A DNA stretch of 64,000 bases from Adiantum capillus-veneris (GCA_014529385.2 CM043965.1:62641933-62705932); one strand, 5' to 3'. Shown: positions 34,692 to 47,833, numbered from the stretch's first letter. Notes: generated by a model from the letters alone, not told the origin. Program-made: numbers and translations.

Positions 34692-35730
34692 TGTTTGGGG
34701 TACCATCATAGCATAGCTCTAATGACCAACAATAATTCTCAATCCGGAGGGATGAGCTACCGGCTAGGGCACGGAAACACTCACTGATTACTGATCTAAT
34801 CATGGCAACACGAATAACAACTCTATGGAATGGGCTTGACGGCCCATGGAGGAGCTAAGCCACAATGTCTAGCAATCTCTGCATCCACTTATCCTCACCT
34901 CAAATCAACCCAATCACACACACTAACAAGTTGCAAAGGCGCACACATCACTTATCCTACATAGATCCATTGAGCATCCGCATTCCAATAAAACCTACAT
35001 GCACGCACAAAGGATAGAGGGAAATGAAACAAGACTATAGCGGAATTAACCACTAATTACTTACGATCTAGCTAATCACAACATAATTAACAATCATAAG
35101 AAGTACGAGAGAGGCATAGTGAAAGACAATTAAGCCTTGATTGGTGTTAATCAAGTCACATGAGCAAGGATAAGCTCAAGGACTCCATAGCCACACACCT
35201 CATGAGCTCTCACTAAAGAGTGGTCTCAACAACAAATGAGGCTAAGAACCTTAATTTTATTTACACATTGCCTTATATACCTAGAGTAAAAATATGTATT
35301 GTCCGGGTGTCCAAGGGCTTTAGGGCTCCGCAACTTACTAAATATGTAGCCTAGGCTCACTAACTAAACTATTCTTTACAACTTGGAACTCTCATTGATC
35401 CCGTAACCCATTACAAATATTACAGCGGCTTGAAATAAATCAAAAAATTACAATACATGGCCATTTCTTGAAAATGTCAAAAATGTGTGATCAGAGTCTT
35501 CACTGCTTCTTTGTATTCATCTTCGATGTGCATTTGTAAGGCTCGGGCCTTTAGAAGCTTTTGTTAACTGTGACGTCGAGAGACCCGTGTGATGATGTGA
35601 TTACATGCCATACAGTGGGGTCAGAACCGGGTGAATAGGGGGCTTGGTGCCTGCCCACCAACACTTCCGTTTGCTTGGTGTGACCTCAAAAAACAAATGT
35701 CAGCTCAGTTAAACATTGGCTCAATTAACA
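34692..35730 (-). repeat. gypsy LTR family E, left inverted copy
   Basis: On the minus strand the unit starts TGTTAATTGAGCC (35730) and ends GGTACCCCAAACA (34692), ~1.04 kb, with TG...CA ends. A purine run AAAATGGGGAAA precedes it at 35731-35743, so it looks like a 3' LTR. It is the inverted homologue of 38717-39777, with shared blocks throughout, such as GAGACCACTC, CTCATGAGGTGTGTGGCTAT and GTTGGTCATT. Confidence 0.75.
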
Positions 35731-35743
35731 TTTCCCCATTTTG

Positions 35744-36831
35744 ATTTTTGTGCCCATCCTCGAGCTCTATTGAGAAGTGTCCGTGGAGAATCTGGAAGGT
35801 TTTTGATTTGTTGTTGATGGGTTGTCTTTAGTTATCATTGAATCTATTGATGAGGTTCATTTCATTGTAGCATCTTCATTGGTTTGAATTTGTTTCTGAT
35901 TTGAGAAACGATGTCGCATTTGTTCGTTGTAGCAGCATAATGGCGAGGCTTTGTTTATTTATTAAGAGTATGTACAAGAGAAGTAGAATGTTGAGGTTCT
36001 AAATTAGGGTCCAATACCTGGATGACCAAAGGATAAAAACTCACTGGAGAAAAAGTGCCTTTGGGATACGTACATTATTGGAGTACTTATTAACATGGGA
36101 AATATTAATAAAGTAGTAAAGGGATTATTTGCTGATGGATATGGAAATAAAAGGGTAGCAAATATGAGAGTAGCATGATTAAACATTGTTTTGCATGTTA
36201 TAGTCCGCTCAAGGTGCATAGGTGGAAGCAAATAAGATGTCTAATGCATATGTCCAATGATGGGACATCCTATATATACGTACGGAGAAATGCTTGGAAA
36301 ACAATATGTTGTGCTAGCAAGATTTTTGAGGGGTTCCGAAGGTGATCACTTAATCTTTCTCCATGAGTTGGGCCCAAGACTGTTTGACTCTGGTTTGATC
36401 TCACCTCTTGGGACTGTGAAGACATACTGTGTGTACTGTTGATGTTTGGCATCTATAAACCTTTTGCGTAGTTTCCTATGTACCTTCATGAAACATGACA
36501 AATAATTTCCCAAGTCAAGTTGTAGATAGCATTATCTTCACCCTGATATTATCTATCACGGTCTACATGGTGTGCATATGAATTATGTGTATCATACAAT
36601 GCTAACAGCATTCGCTTTATGTGTCCCTTAGACTCATAAATGATTGCACACTAGTGACAGTGGATGCAGTGTTTGAAGTTAACACCTTCATCATTTGGGG
36701 TACAAAGAAGATTGTCGAAGTAGAGATCATCGTCCTCAATGTGAAAGCCTTTTGTTCATGCTTCTCCATTAAATTATCCAAGCTTAAGAAATGCTAAAAC
36801 ATGAATCTTGAGGCATGCTCTACTAATAAGA
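35744..36831. other. no gene recognised
   Basis: Only short ORFs on both strands (36004-36231 minus, 36257-36442 plus) without motifs. Confidence 0.4.
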
Positions 36832-37340
36832 TCAATAAAAGAGGTAATACAAGAGTATATGCACTTGCAAACGTAACACTCTTTTCAACCTTCGGTGATA
36901 ACTGAACACTTTGACCAAATTCACCCAAAAAATGTTATTTAGAGGATCAATTTTAAGCTTTTCAGGTGCCCGTGCATTTTTATGCAAATTTTGAACTTGT
37001 TGCGCTTTTACTGGTGCCTCTAATGGTAATGCAGAATCATTTGATTGCATAAAAAATGACGAGCTAGATGCACTTACATCACAATCCGCACTTCCAATTC
37101 GCTCCCTGTAGTGCTTGGCAGTTGTTAAGTTCCTATTGTTTGGATTTCTCGGACAATCCTCTAGAAAATGTCCACCTTTTCTTCCACAATCTGAGTAATA
37201 CACCATTATTGGTGGTATTTTAACCGGCTCTGTCATCTCAAGCTCTTGTTGAGAATTTTTCAGCTTCTGTTATTCAACATCCTCTTTCAAAACACTGAGC
37301 ATCAGGCTGTAGATTGCTCCGTCTTGACCTTTGTATTGCT
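36832..37340 (-). pseudogene. retrotransposon gag fragment with altered zinc knuckle
   Basis: The minus strand reads LKNSQQELEMTEPVKI, then YYSDCGRKGGHFLEDC and PRNPNN, then a Ser/Lys-rich tail. The motif is a CCHC knuckle with the first Cys replaced by Tyr and one extra Gly before the His. Such a knuckle binds RNA in the Gag precursor. Upstream residues look like a Gag linker and contain a stop. No capsid domain or pol is recognisable nearby. Confidence 0.5.
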
Positions 37341-38017
37341 TTGACTTGGTTCTCTGATTAGACTGGCTTTTATTGGTTAATCTGTTGGATCTTCCATTTT
37401 TGGCTCTAGACTGTAGATCTGACCATTGTAGTCAATGTATAATGATCCTGATTGTATATGCACCAACTGAATGGTTTGCAGGCTTGTGCAGATTTATGGA
37501 TAAAAACTTGGGTCAATTTTTTGAACTTCTATGTTGTTTTATATGCAGCATCAACTGTCATGCATGGATGTTCGCTTCAAAAATGCGGTATCCGACTTCA
37601 AATTCAAAGCTCATGCAGTAGGAAAGGAAAGCTCATTCAACGGTTCGCTCATAACACTCGACATTTTATACACAGTCCAAATTTTATTCTACTTTTCTTG
37701 TTAAGTGTCATAGACTTATGATTTGTCTTTTGTCGACAAAATTCTCTTTTTCAGTCAAAACCTCTTTTACCTTATTTGTTGTCAGTCATGCTGCGTCAAA
37801 AGTTGTACGGGTTATAGACACTGCCACATAAAAAGTGGTAAGACCACCCTTTGTTGTTTGGTCGAGTTTTGGTATGTCTCACGCTGATGGTTGTTTGAGA
37901 GAAGTACACACACACACACCTATGCTATAGTCAAGGGGGGGGCTTCCACTCATGGTTTCGGGTGAATGAAATCTACCATGGTCTTTTGTCTCGAGTCCAT
38001 TGTCAGTGGTTTGGGCA

Positions 38018-38144
38018 TGAGGGGGGGGGGTTTGTTGGGTATACAAGCCCAATTGTGGGAATATCTAGTGTCCGGTGTCTAGCCCGCGGGAACCCTGCCT
38101 ATAGCATGCAGTTCATTTTCACTTTTACTATGTATCGAGTCTCT

Positions 38145-38190
<46 letters not shown>
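38018..38190 (+). repeat. LTR family D start with polypurine tract and (TC)n
   Basis: GAGGGGGGGGGGTT and then TGTTGGGTATACAAGCCC begin an LTR at 38033. The sequence through TATGTATCGAGTCTCTCTC matches the reverse complement of 43850-44047. About 85 bp present there (after GTTCATTTTCA) are missing here. The (TC)n runs to 38188. The right end of the LTR is unclear. Confidence 0.6.
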
Positions 38191-38192
<2 letters not shown>

Positions 38193-38716
38193 GCTTCTGC
38201 TACTGCTCATCATCTCGCCATGAATCCCCTCCGTCTTCATCCTCCCTAGCTGCCTTCCGAACAATGGTTGCAAATATAAAAGTCGCAAGACCAAGTCAAC
38301 CAACATAGACAAAATTCCACAAAAACCAAGATGGAGGCCACAACAAAAACTTCTTTTGTGGATTTGATTAAGTCCAAGGAAATAGGGAAGAGGAGAATGT
38401 AGTAGTACAAGAAGTTATTACTACTGCAATTATCCAAATCACCTAGAAAATGCATGTCCTTTGCTACAGAAGCACAAAGCAGCACAACAAGCCATGATTG
38501 CTGAACAATTTTGACAAGTATCTAATAATGGAAACAATCTTACGGCATTGCTAAATGCCATCACCATTATTGATTTGCATGATCCTCAACCTTTGCATTG
38601 TCAACAACCAAGAGTGTTGGCTGTTACTGGAAGTATGACCCCCCTAGTTGGTGAGCCCATTGTCCTAAAACCTAGCTAAGAAGGTCCCACTATTACCAAC
38701 TAGATAGAGAAGAAGA

Positions 38717-39777
38717 CTAATAATTGAGTCAATGTTCGAATAAGCTAGCCTTTATTTGCAAAGGTCAGCACCAAGTGAAGGGAAGCATTGGGCAGTCACC
38801 AAGCCCCCTATTCACCTAGTTCTGACACCACTGCATGACATGTAATCACATCATCACACAAGTCTCCCAACACCAGTAACAAAAGGTGCTAAAGGCCCGA
38901 GCCTTACGGATGCACATCGAAGATGATTACAAAGAAGTAGTGAAGACTCGGGTCACACATTTTTCACATTTTCCAAAAATGACCATGTAGTGTAATTTTC
39001 TGATTTATTCCTAGCCGTGGTAGTATTTTTAATGCGTCACGGGCTCAATGAGAGTTCCAAGCTGTAAAGAATAGGTCAGCTAGTGAGCCTAGGTTGCATA
39101 TTCAATAAGTTGCGGAGGCCTAAAGGCCTTGGACTCCTAGACAATGCATATTTTTACCGGTATATAAGGCAATGTGTAAATGGAATTAAGGTTCTTAGCT
39201 TCATTTGTTGAGACCACTCTTTTGTGAGAGCTCATGAGGTGTGTGGCTATGGAGTCCTTGAGCTTTTCCTTGCTCATGTGACTTGATTAACACCAATCAA
39301 GGCTTAATTCTCTTTCACTATGCCTCTCTCATACTTCTTATGATTATTAATGATGCTATGATTAGCTAGTTCGTAACTAATTAGTGGTTAATTTTTCTCT
39401 AATCTTGTGTGATTTCCCTCTATTCTTTGTGTGTGCATGTAGGTTTTATTGGAGTGCGGATATTCAATGGATCTATGTGTGTGCGCTTGTCATTAGTATG
39501 CTGCATGATAGGATTAGTGATGTGTGCGTCTTTGCAATCATCGATGTGTGTGATTGGGTTGAGTTGAGGTGAAGAGAAGTGGATGTGGAGATGGCCATAC
39601 ATCATGATTTAGCTCCTCCATAGGCCCTGAAGCCCACTTCATAGAGTTTCCATTCGTGTTGCCATGATTAGCTCACTAATCAGTGAGTGTTTCCATGCCC
39701 TAGCCAGGTAGCTCATCCCCCCCGGATTGACAATTATTGTTGGTCATTGGAGCTATGCTACGATGTTACCCCCAACA
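38717..39777 (+). repeat. gypsy 5' LTR family E, right inverted copy
   Basis: Homologous over ~1.05 kb to the inverse of 34692-35730. A TATA box (GGTATATAAGG, about 39159-39169) points to the right. The LTR ends TTACCCCCAACA at 39777, followed by a PBS-like site. The start is degenerate (AATAATTGAGTC). Confidence 0.75.
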
Positions 39778-39797
39778 TTTCACGCCATTGCGAGGGA
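39778..39797 (+). promoter_or_regulatory. degenerate primer-binding site, Tat/Athila-like
   Basis: TTTCACGCCATTGCGAGGGA directly follows the LTR end and resembles TTTGGCGCCGTTGCCGGGGA of Athila/Tat elements with a few changes, so the LTR to its left is a 5' LTR. Confidence 0.55.
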
Positions 39798-41713
39798 GCG
39801 ATGGCCTACGCTAGTGTAATTATGCCATAACTAAATGGTCTTCTCACTAATTTCACTTGTGTGGTTATGGTTTTGTGAATTTTGGATGTGTGTGCATGAA
39901 GCATGTGTTCAATTTGCCCTAGTTTGATACCATATCTTTCTAATTGTGTGCCTACACACTCTAATTTTACACTGACCCCTTGCTAATTTCACTAATTTTT
40001 GGTAACTTACACACTAATTTTCTACTAATTGGACAATCAATTTGTGTGTATGATTTCATATTTGCTTATTAGAGGCTTGGATTGCATTTTAACATTGTCA
40101 ATTTGTGCTCATCATTTCATGATTTGATGGTTTTGGAATGCAAGATAAGGGCTTTGGAGCATCGACAAAAGCGGCCTATACATGGTGTAATCGGAAAATG
40201 GAGAGTGCCAATGCACTCAATCTTGTGCGGTATGCTTCGCCGTTGTCAAATTTGTGATTTGGAACTTTTGATATTGCACGTTTGCATGTCATCTAATGCT
40301 GAAATTTTCATAAAATTGAATGTGAAAATTGAAGGTTTCATGAGCTAATGTGCATTGTGAATTAGCCTAATTGCATGCTTGAATGGTCAATTGCAAGTGT
40401 GTGCACTAAAATCAAGCGTTTGTGAATTCTAATTGAGTGTGTGTATGCTTAATTTTAAGTGTGTGTGCACTATTTTGCCTTTGTGTGTGCACCTAAAAAT
40501 AAATGCGTGCATAAAGATTTTGTTAATTTGATGACTGATTTGTGTTGTGCTCATGCTCCAAGAGAGATTTTTGAATTCAATTTGCGAATTTGACATGATT
40601 AACCCTTGTGTGTGCACCTAAAAATTGGTAAAAATTGTCAATTATTAGTGTGTGGGCGCTCTTAAAAAGTGCTTAATATTCATGATTAATTCAATGTTTA
40701 ATTGCCGCATTTCTTAGTTCAAAACAGCCATTTACACACTTGGTTTGCGTTTTTTTTAAACCTAATTTTGTCGGTTTAATTGCATGCTTTTGGTTTTTAT
40801 TGTCAATATTAATTGAAAATTGAATTGATGTGATTATTGTGATTTGATTTGGCTGCACTAATCATCTGTGTGTGGAGAATTTTTTAAAAAAAATTCCATT
40901 TTTTTGGTAATTTTAACTAAATTTTGCATTATTTTTTATTAATTCCAGAAAAGATTGGTATCTTGTGATCTTGACGAGCTATTTTGTATGTGTATATATG
41001 GTATCATTTTGAGCACTTTGGTGCCCTCATTGGTCGAGTTTTGTAGCGTTTTGCTATTTTCGAGACTCTGGTTGTTGATTTTGTCGTAGTTGGTGATTTT
41101 GATAAAAACTGCTATTTTTGGTGTGCTTGTGCATGTCAAAAGTGTTCGATTGTCATTGCCAATTATTGTACATAATTTTCCAAGAATTGGTTGGATTTTT
41201 GGGTATTTTTAGCCTTTTCCGCTAATTTTCGGGCTAAGTTTACCATATTATACATTTGAAAATTTTGCTTTGCCGTGAGCGTCGGCAAATTTTACGAGCC
41301 TGGAGTGTGCAATTCGGCAAGGTGTCGGCATTCGTGACAAGCGAAGGTGAAATTCTGGGCTTCATACGGGAAATCGACTTTGACAGATTGATTCAGTGAG
41401 AACTCACTCTTGCGTTTATTAAGGTTTGAAATAACTCAAAAAAAAATCCCCTCCCCATCCCATCTTAGCCGCGCTGAAGATAGTCTCTCATCTCCTTTTC
41501 ATTTTCTCTCTCATCCGCACCCCTCTCTCTCTCTTCAATCTCACTTTCTCTCTCCGCCGAAGATACTCTCTCACTTGCTCCCTCTTTCTCTCTCTTTGAG
41601 GTTCCTTTTCGGTGCTTTGTAGACGACAAAGAATCTCTCTTTTTCTCTCTCTCTATTGCCCTGCTCACGTAAATTCCCCGCCATGTCTTCACTCTCTTCG
41701 TGACCCCACAACA

Positions 41714-41763
<50 letters not shown>

Positions 41764-41868
41764 CCCCCCCCCCCCCCCCTTGCCCCGCTACGTCATCACC
41801 TCCTGTCGCGCATGCTCCTTCTCCCTCTTCTCTCATTGTAGGTGTGCAGGGCTGCCACGTCAGTGTTG

Positions 41869-41923
<55 letters not shown>

Positions 41924-43029
41924 CCTCTGGTCCGCTATGTCCACTGCCCGCCCTGCGCGCCGTCTGCATCAAGCTCGTTGCCATCGCTGTCAAGGTCAAC
42001 CCTCCAAGTAAGCAAAGTAAGTTACTTTTTATTATTTAATTAATTAAGCTTGACAAAAAATCAAAACAATATTATAAACTAGGAAAATAATAAAAAATAA
42101 GTCCAAAAATCCATAAAATTTCACCAAAAAAAAGGAAAGGTTTTAAAATTCACAAAAAAATAAAAAAACAAAAAAGTCTTAAAAATTTTACCAAATAAAC
42201 AAAAATTGTACAAATAAATCACAAAAGATAACAAATAAATACAAACTCATGAAAATCTTATTAAAAAAACCCATAAAATTCATAGAAAAAACCCATAAAA
42301 ATTTCTAAACTTTTTAGAAAAAAATCACAAAAATACCCAAAAAATTGAAAATTGAAAATTTTCATAAAAATAATAAAAAAGAGGGGAGGTACAAAAAAAG
42401 GCAAAATAAAAAAAGTAACAAAAGACCGACAAAAATTCGCATTGTGAGCCAAAAAAGGGAAAAAAAAAACAAAAAGAAACATCAGAAAGAAAGCACAAGA
42501 AATCGAGACAAAGCAAACAAGTCGAGTAAGAACAGCCGAAAAAAAAACCGAGAAAGCGAGTAAAGTTGAGAAGCGAGCCTTGAGCGTGGCAACAATTCCG
42601 AATTTGTCAAAAAAAAGAGAAGAAATGAAACCAAGCGAAACCAAGAAGTGCAAAAACACTCAAATAGAGCCGAGATGGACGAAAATTTTAAAATTTGTCT
42701 GAAGCGAGCAAAACACGAACCAAGTGTAATCGAGAGATCAAAATCACCAAGAAACCTAATTCGAAACTAAATTTTGAGTAAAATTTGGCCATTAGGGCAT
42801 TGTTCGCGCCGAAATTGATACTCGAGGCTGAGAATAGCAGACTTTGGTAAAAATTGGCAAAAAATAGAGCTGTAAATCTTGCCAAAGTCTAGAATTTGAC
42901 CTAGAAATTGGAAGAACTTTCCAATTGGGCTCCAGTCCGTTCGACCAAGAATATCATTGTTCTAGCCCATTTTTGAAAGTGTGTCCTCGATTTAATCAAG
43001 GAGATAAAAGCGATCATGCCGACTAGAAA
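39798..43029 (+). other. long Tat/Athila-like leader: T-rich, CT-rich, then A-rich blocks
   Basis: No gene is seen. 39,900-41,300 is T-rich with recurrent GTGTGTGCACCTAAAAAT motifs. 41,480-42,000 is CT-rich with two long (TC)n tracts and a C19 run. 42,040-42,760 is extremely A-rich on the plus strand (AAAA(A/T)(C/T)AAAA runs). Long A-rich leaders upstream of gag are known in Tat-lineage gypsy elements. The Phe-rich minus-strand ORFs here are composition artefacts. Confidence 0.4.
41717..41779. repeat. (CT)22 followed by C19
   Basis: Perfect CT run to 41760 and then nineteen C; a second (CT) tract lies at about 41872-41921. Confidence 0.95.
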
Positions 43030-43189
43030 TTAGCGAGTGCAAGTAATTGCATTACAAGTTGGGTAGAATTGGATGACTAGGTTCCAAAATCTCTGCTTCT
43101 TCATGTGCCTCGAGCACAACTCATATGTAAATCGAGAAACAACCTTCAACACATACAAGGCATGTTGTTTTTGCCAATCTGTGATTTTT

Positions 43190-43535
43190 TTAAAAAATAT
43201 TTTGCAAATCGTCCTTTTCATCATCCAACTGCAAACTCGTCTTCAAAGAGTCAATGACTCCTTTTCTAAAATACCTTTTTGCAATGATTGCCTCGGTCTT
43301 TGCAGGCTTAGGCGGTTTGTCATTCCCTAAATACAATACGACCACCTCGCGCTTCACAGAAGGATCCACCTCACCGTAGCCAGTCCTTCCCACTACCATC
43401 TTTGCATGCAAGACTGGAATTAAGAGCCTTTTCCGACTGTAAATGCCATGATCACTCATCTTGTTATTGAGCCACATGATATCGATTACATGGACTTCAC
43501 AATACTGCTAAGCTCGCCACTGTATCAGCTTGACA
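43190..43535 (-). pseudogene. LysM-domain protein gene fragment
   Basis: The minus strand reads DIMWLNNKMSDHGIYSRKRL and then LIPV, the second half of a LysM repeat as found in plant LysM/F-box-LysM proteins ('dIkr.Nnmms...iysr..LLIPi'). A basic-acidic linker follows, and then KGVIDSLKTSLQLDDE, which resembles a conserved C-terminal helix of that family. In another frame just upstream (about 43500-43535) DTVASLAV looks like the LysM start, so a frameshift splits the domain. LysM domains bind GlcNAc-containing glycans. The piece lies between LTR relics, with no flanking exons recognised, so it is most likely a captured or decayed host-gene fragment. Recognition is from memory of the family pattern. 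Confidence 0.5.
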
Positions 43536-43639
43536 AAGGGGGTGTGAAAACCCTCTTATTTTAAAAGGGGTTAGTTAGGTTGGCTAATTAAAAACAAAGG
43601 TGGAGATAAAATCCCGTGATGATTTTCTGCTGCAGACAA

Positions 43640-44047
<408 letters not shown>

Positions 44048-44517
44048 CCATTAGCTGTATATGATGGTGATGTGGATACTGACAAACTAGAAATTTGATT
44101 TTGAACTGACACGTATGGTTGAAAATAGGTGCGGGCTACATACGCTTGAGGCGCTTGTGGCATGGGAACATACTGCTACGCTGGTTTTTTAATCTTGGTA
44201 CATACTATTGAATCAATTGAAAGCAATAGTTTGGGCATGTCTGCTATGGTGAGTGGCATTTATTGATGTGCTAAGCCATTGTAAACACAATGATTTGTCT
44301 AGTGAGTGTTGGTCTTGAAAATTCCACACCAAAATTTGTGGTCACTCCACATCAATGTGGACCTCTCTCCAATCGACTAAACACCAAGCACAAGGTTTGA
44401 ATAGTGGATTCACACTACTATTGGCTTCTCGTGCACATGGGTCACCACTATTGCATTATTCATAGTTAGGTCAAGCAACTCTGTTATCTATGTACATAGC
44501 TACTTTGTTTTGACCAC
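44048..44517. other. no gene recognised
   Basis: No ORF with a recognisable motif. Confidence 0.4.
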
Positions 44518-45424
44518 TCATTTGACCAAAGTATCGAGTGTCTGCCCTATGATATCCATGCCAATTTGGCAATCATTATTATTTAATCCTCTTATTTTTT
44601 CAAAATATTGAATCAATTGGCTAGATCGAGAATGCACATCAAACCAATTTACCAACGTTTGGATTTTGGCAGTATATGCATAAGCAAATGTTCCATGCTG
44701 CTTCAAATGATTGAGTGAATTCAAAATATGCGATGCAATTGGCTACCTATCAAGGAAACGTGCCAAGGAAATCATTTTTCAACGTGATGTAAGTTGTAAG
44801 CCCCATATATTGTGTGACCCACACTTGTGCTGCATTCACCATGGTTGTTGTGAATGTCCTTTTCATATGTAACTTTTGAGTTGCTGTCAGCACATCCATT
44901 TTGTTGGTGAGGAGTTCAAGTACTATGTTTCTTTCATTCATAAAGTAGTGGTCATTGGGATCTTGATGGAGAGTTGCAACAAACTTGGATACTTCAAACT
45001 TTTCTTTTTGACCATTGGAGGGATTCCATTACTAGAGGTTGGCAGATTTGGCAAGGTAGTGGTATTTGGCAGTGTGGTAGTCATGGGTGCAGTTTTGGAT
45101 CTCGAGTACCCAAATAGGTAATTTGGTCATGGGTGGGTTTTTCAGCTTTGGAAATGGGGATGTGGTTATTGGTCTAGTGGGGATGATGATATTAGAATTG
45201 ATGCCACAGAACTGCAACTGTGGAAGCTTGGGATTTTGAATTTGGTGTAGAGGGTAGATTGATTGGTGTGTCAACGTGAGGAGTGGACGGCACTCTGAAT
45301 TGGATGAGTCTTTTTCCAACAAATAGGTCGAGAAGGAAATGGTTGGGCTTGGTGGAGGGGAGAGTGGGGAAGAAGGGTCGGAGGATATGTAATGGCTAAA
45401 TGGGTCTTTGAGTTGATTCAACAC
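44518..45424 (-). pseudogene. retrotransposon gag-like relic
   Basis: Minus-strand segments in order are 45032-45424 (Pro/Ser/Thr-rich, typical of a disordered Gag N-terminus), 44750-44941 (KRTFTTTMVNAAQVWVTQYM then TLKNDFLGTF, resembling the capsid 'A..W...l....l.F...F' helices) and 44518-44724 (FEKIRGLNNNDCQIG). Several stops intervene. No zinc knuckle or pol is seen. The identification is by pattern only and could be wrong. Confidence 0.35.
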
Positions 45425-46807
45425 ATAGAAAGAGTGAAATCAGAGGAGAAGGAGGTACTTCGGTAATGTACAAGCATGTGTCCCACTTTCTTCTTTTACT
45501 GCATCATCGAGATTGATTTTTGGTTTAGGAGCATTCAATGGTGTCCATTCATTATTGGGCTCATCGTACATGTATGGTGCCACTTCAAATTCACTATCCT
45601 AGGATTTGGGGGACCAAATATATTTATGAGCCGCCATCTCCACTCCTATTGTTGGGCATGCTCTGACATGAAGCTTGGACGTGCACTCTCATAGCATGGA
45701 ACCCCATAGGTTTTTGACATAATGGCAATCGTGGTCACCAAAAATGTTATGCCCTAGGGACAACACAAAGCGATGGTGCATTGCTCAAAGAGAGGCGTGT
45801 GAGTGAGTGTGGTGCACCTCTCTCATGAGTGTAATGGAATGAATGAAATGAACATGGGAAACAAGACACGACACATAAGAAGAATGCTATGGGACTTTGT
45901 CTCATCTTAATGAATCTCTGAGTACAATGAACCCCTAGGGTAGTGTGACTAAACCAGTAGAACGACACAATAATTTGAAGAGGCATGGCTATTTGTTGGC
46001 ACGGGGTGATTGACAACTACTAATTAATGGGCATACCCATTAAGAATCTCCACTTTCTTGGCAATGGTGCAAAACATAGTTAGGCATCATGTTTAAGTGC
46101 CATTTTAATTGTGCTTTGACCCTCAATTTGTCCACCATGTATTGTAAATGTTGATCCTTAATGGCATGTAAGATTTTTTGAAGGAAATTTTTGCATTGAT
46201 TTTCAAAGTTTTCTAATGTTGAAGCAAAATCTCTTTTTATGATTTTGAAATCTAGTAAGGTGAGGCTAATTTTGGAGCAAAAATAAGGTTTGCACACAAA
46301 GGCATTTGACTCTAGTTCAAATGCATTGGTTTACAAACAACTATTTACATTGTGTGTAACTACCGATGAGTTCTCCATGCTTTCAATAACCTATTTGTTA
46401 AATCCAAGGTTACAAGTGTTTACTCATATTGCAAACAAATCCACGAGCCCTCTTTAGGATAGTAAATAATTTTTGTGGATTAAGCCTCAACATCTTGCTA
46501 TTGCATGTGAATCTGCTATGAAATGCAAACACATATCAATTTTGTATGTGGATGGTTGGCCAACTCTTTGTCAATCAAGTCGTGCTACCTCACTGTTTTG
46601 CTATTAATGAATTCTCTTTATCATGCCTTTCTCTTGTCCATCTCCATAGACATAGTACCATGAATTTTAGATGTTGTTCCCTAATCACGACTAGATTGAT
46701 GATGAGCATGGTAGTCAAGGTGCATGTGATCATTGCCTAGTGCACCTTCATGATTTTAGTTGCTCTCTACATGCGCACACACACACACACACACACACTA
46801 GATAAGA
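45425..46807. other. no gene recognised
   Basis: Short ORFs without motifs (45476-45694, 45747-46016, 46040-46297); an (AC)n run lies at about 46772-46798. Confidence 0.4.
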
Positions 46808-47060
46808 ATTTAATTGCATTAAACATTATTTCAATCTAAACTATTAAGTTATGTAGCCTTTTTTTCAATCAATATGCTTTTGTGCGTGAACTAGAGTGCA
46901 TGTAGATGGTGATACTCAATAAATTAATTCAGACATTATGCGAAAGCCAAAATTGCATTAAACATTGTTTCAACCCAAATTATTAATTTATGTAGGCACT
47001 TTTTCAATCAATATGCTTTTGTATCCGAGCTAGACTGCATGTAGATGCTGAATGTGAATG
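46808..47060. repeat. diverged ~143-bp tandem repeat
   Basis: AATTGCATTAAACATT(A/G)TTTC and TTTTTCAATCAATATGCTTT blocks occur twice, about 143 bp apart, ending in TGCATGTAGATG. Confidence 0.8.
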
Positions 47061-47241
47061 GCATCATCATTGTAAATACACACACTGTCATTAGCTTACA
47101 CATAAGCCTTTGAAAGGTACTAGGCCCAATTTTCCCACCTAGCCCAAACAATCAATGTTCAACTGAATGCATATTAGAAGGCATTTTGTATTGGTCATCA
47201 TATTGGAGAAAAGTATCGTACGAATTATCGTATGTCATATT

Positions 47242-47339
47242 TTGCAATTTCAATTTGAGTGGTAACATGCTTCCTACTATATACTAATTGACTTTGCAAT
47301 TTCAATTTGACTGGTAATGCGCTTCCTACTATATACTAA
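47242..47339. repeat. ~50-bp tandem duplication
   Basis: TTTGCAATTTCAATTTGA(G/C)TGGTAA...CTTCCTACTATATACTAA occurs twice head to tail with few differences. Confidence 0.9.
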
Positions 47340-47831
47340 AGGACGGCGAGCTGTCATTTTTTGGGTGAGGGCTCATCGAATCCCCCCCCTCCCCGCATTC
47401 GAAGGATGGTTACGCATACTCTTGCAATAAAAACGAACGAGCAATGCTTGAAAAAAGCCTTTTTTGACTCCTTATTTGTTAAAGGGCTTGTTATTTCAAC
47501 AACCTAGATTTATACACAAATTTAATTTACTTTTTTCTTTTTTGCAAAACTCACAATGGTGAGTATATTATATTGATCAACCCAAAAAATTACAAATTCT
47601 TGTCATCACAAATTTAATTTACTTTTATGGGGATGTAGAACTACCATGCCAAATATATATTGGCTTTGTTTCCCAAACTCAGCCAGTCTGAATAGAGGTT
47701 GTAATTTGAACATGTATGCATTTTCTTGCCACCCTGCACTATCTTGGGGACTCGCGTAGCTCGCTCTACCAATGGCGACAAGTCGTGCAGGTAGCGACTC
47801 TCAGATATTTTTGTGCATGCGTATATAGTCC

Positions 47832-47833
<2 letters not shown>

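Noticed and set aside
41612-42043. 143-aa Ser/Leu repeat ORF and its antisense Arg/Glu repeat
   Set aside because: Translation of (CT)n microsatellites; the same holds for ORFs at 28942-29175, 38079-38312, 43666-43993, 47641-47889 and 47957-48205.
42261-42659. 132-aa Phe-rich minus-strand ORF resembling membrane segments
   Set aside because: Complement of an A-rich stretch; Phe/Leu runs follow from poly-T composition, so not a membrane protein gene.
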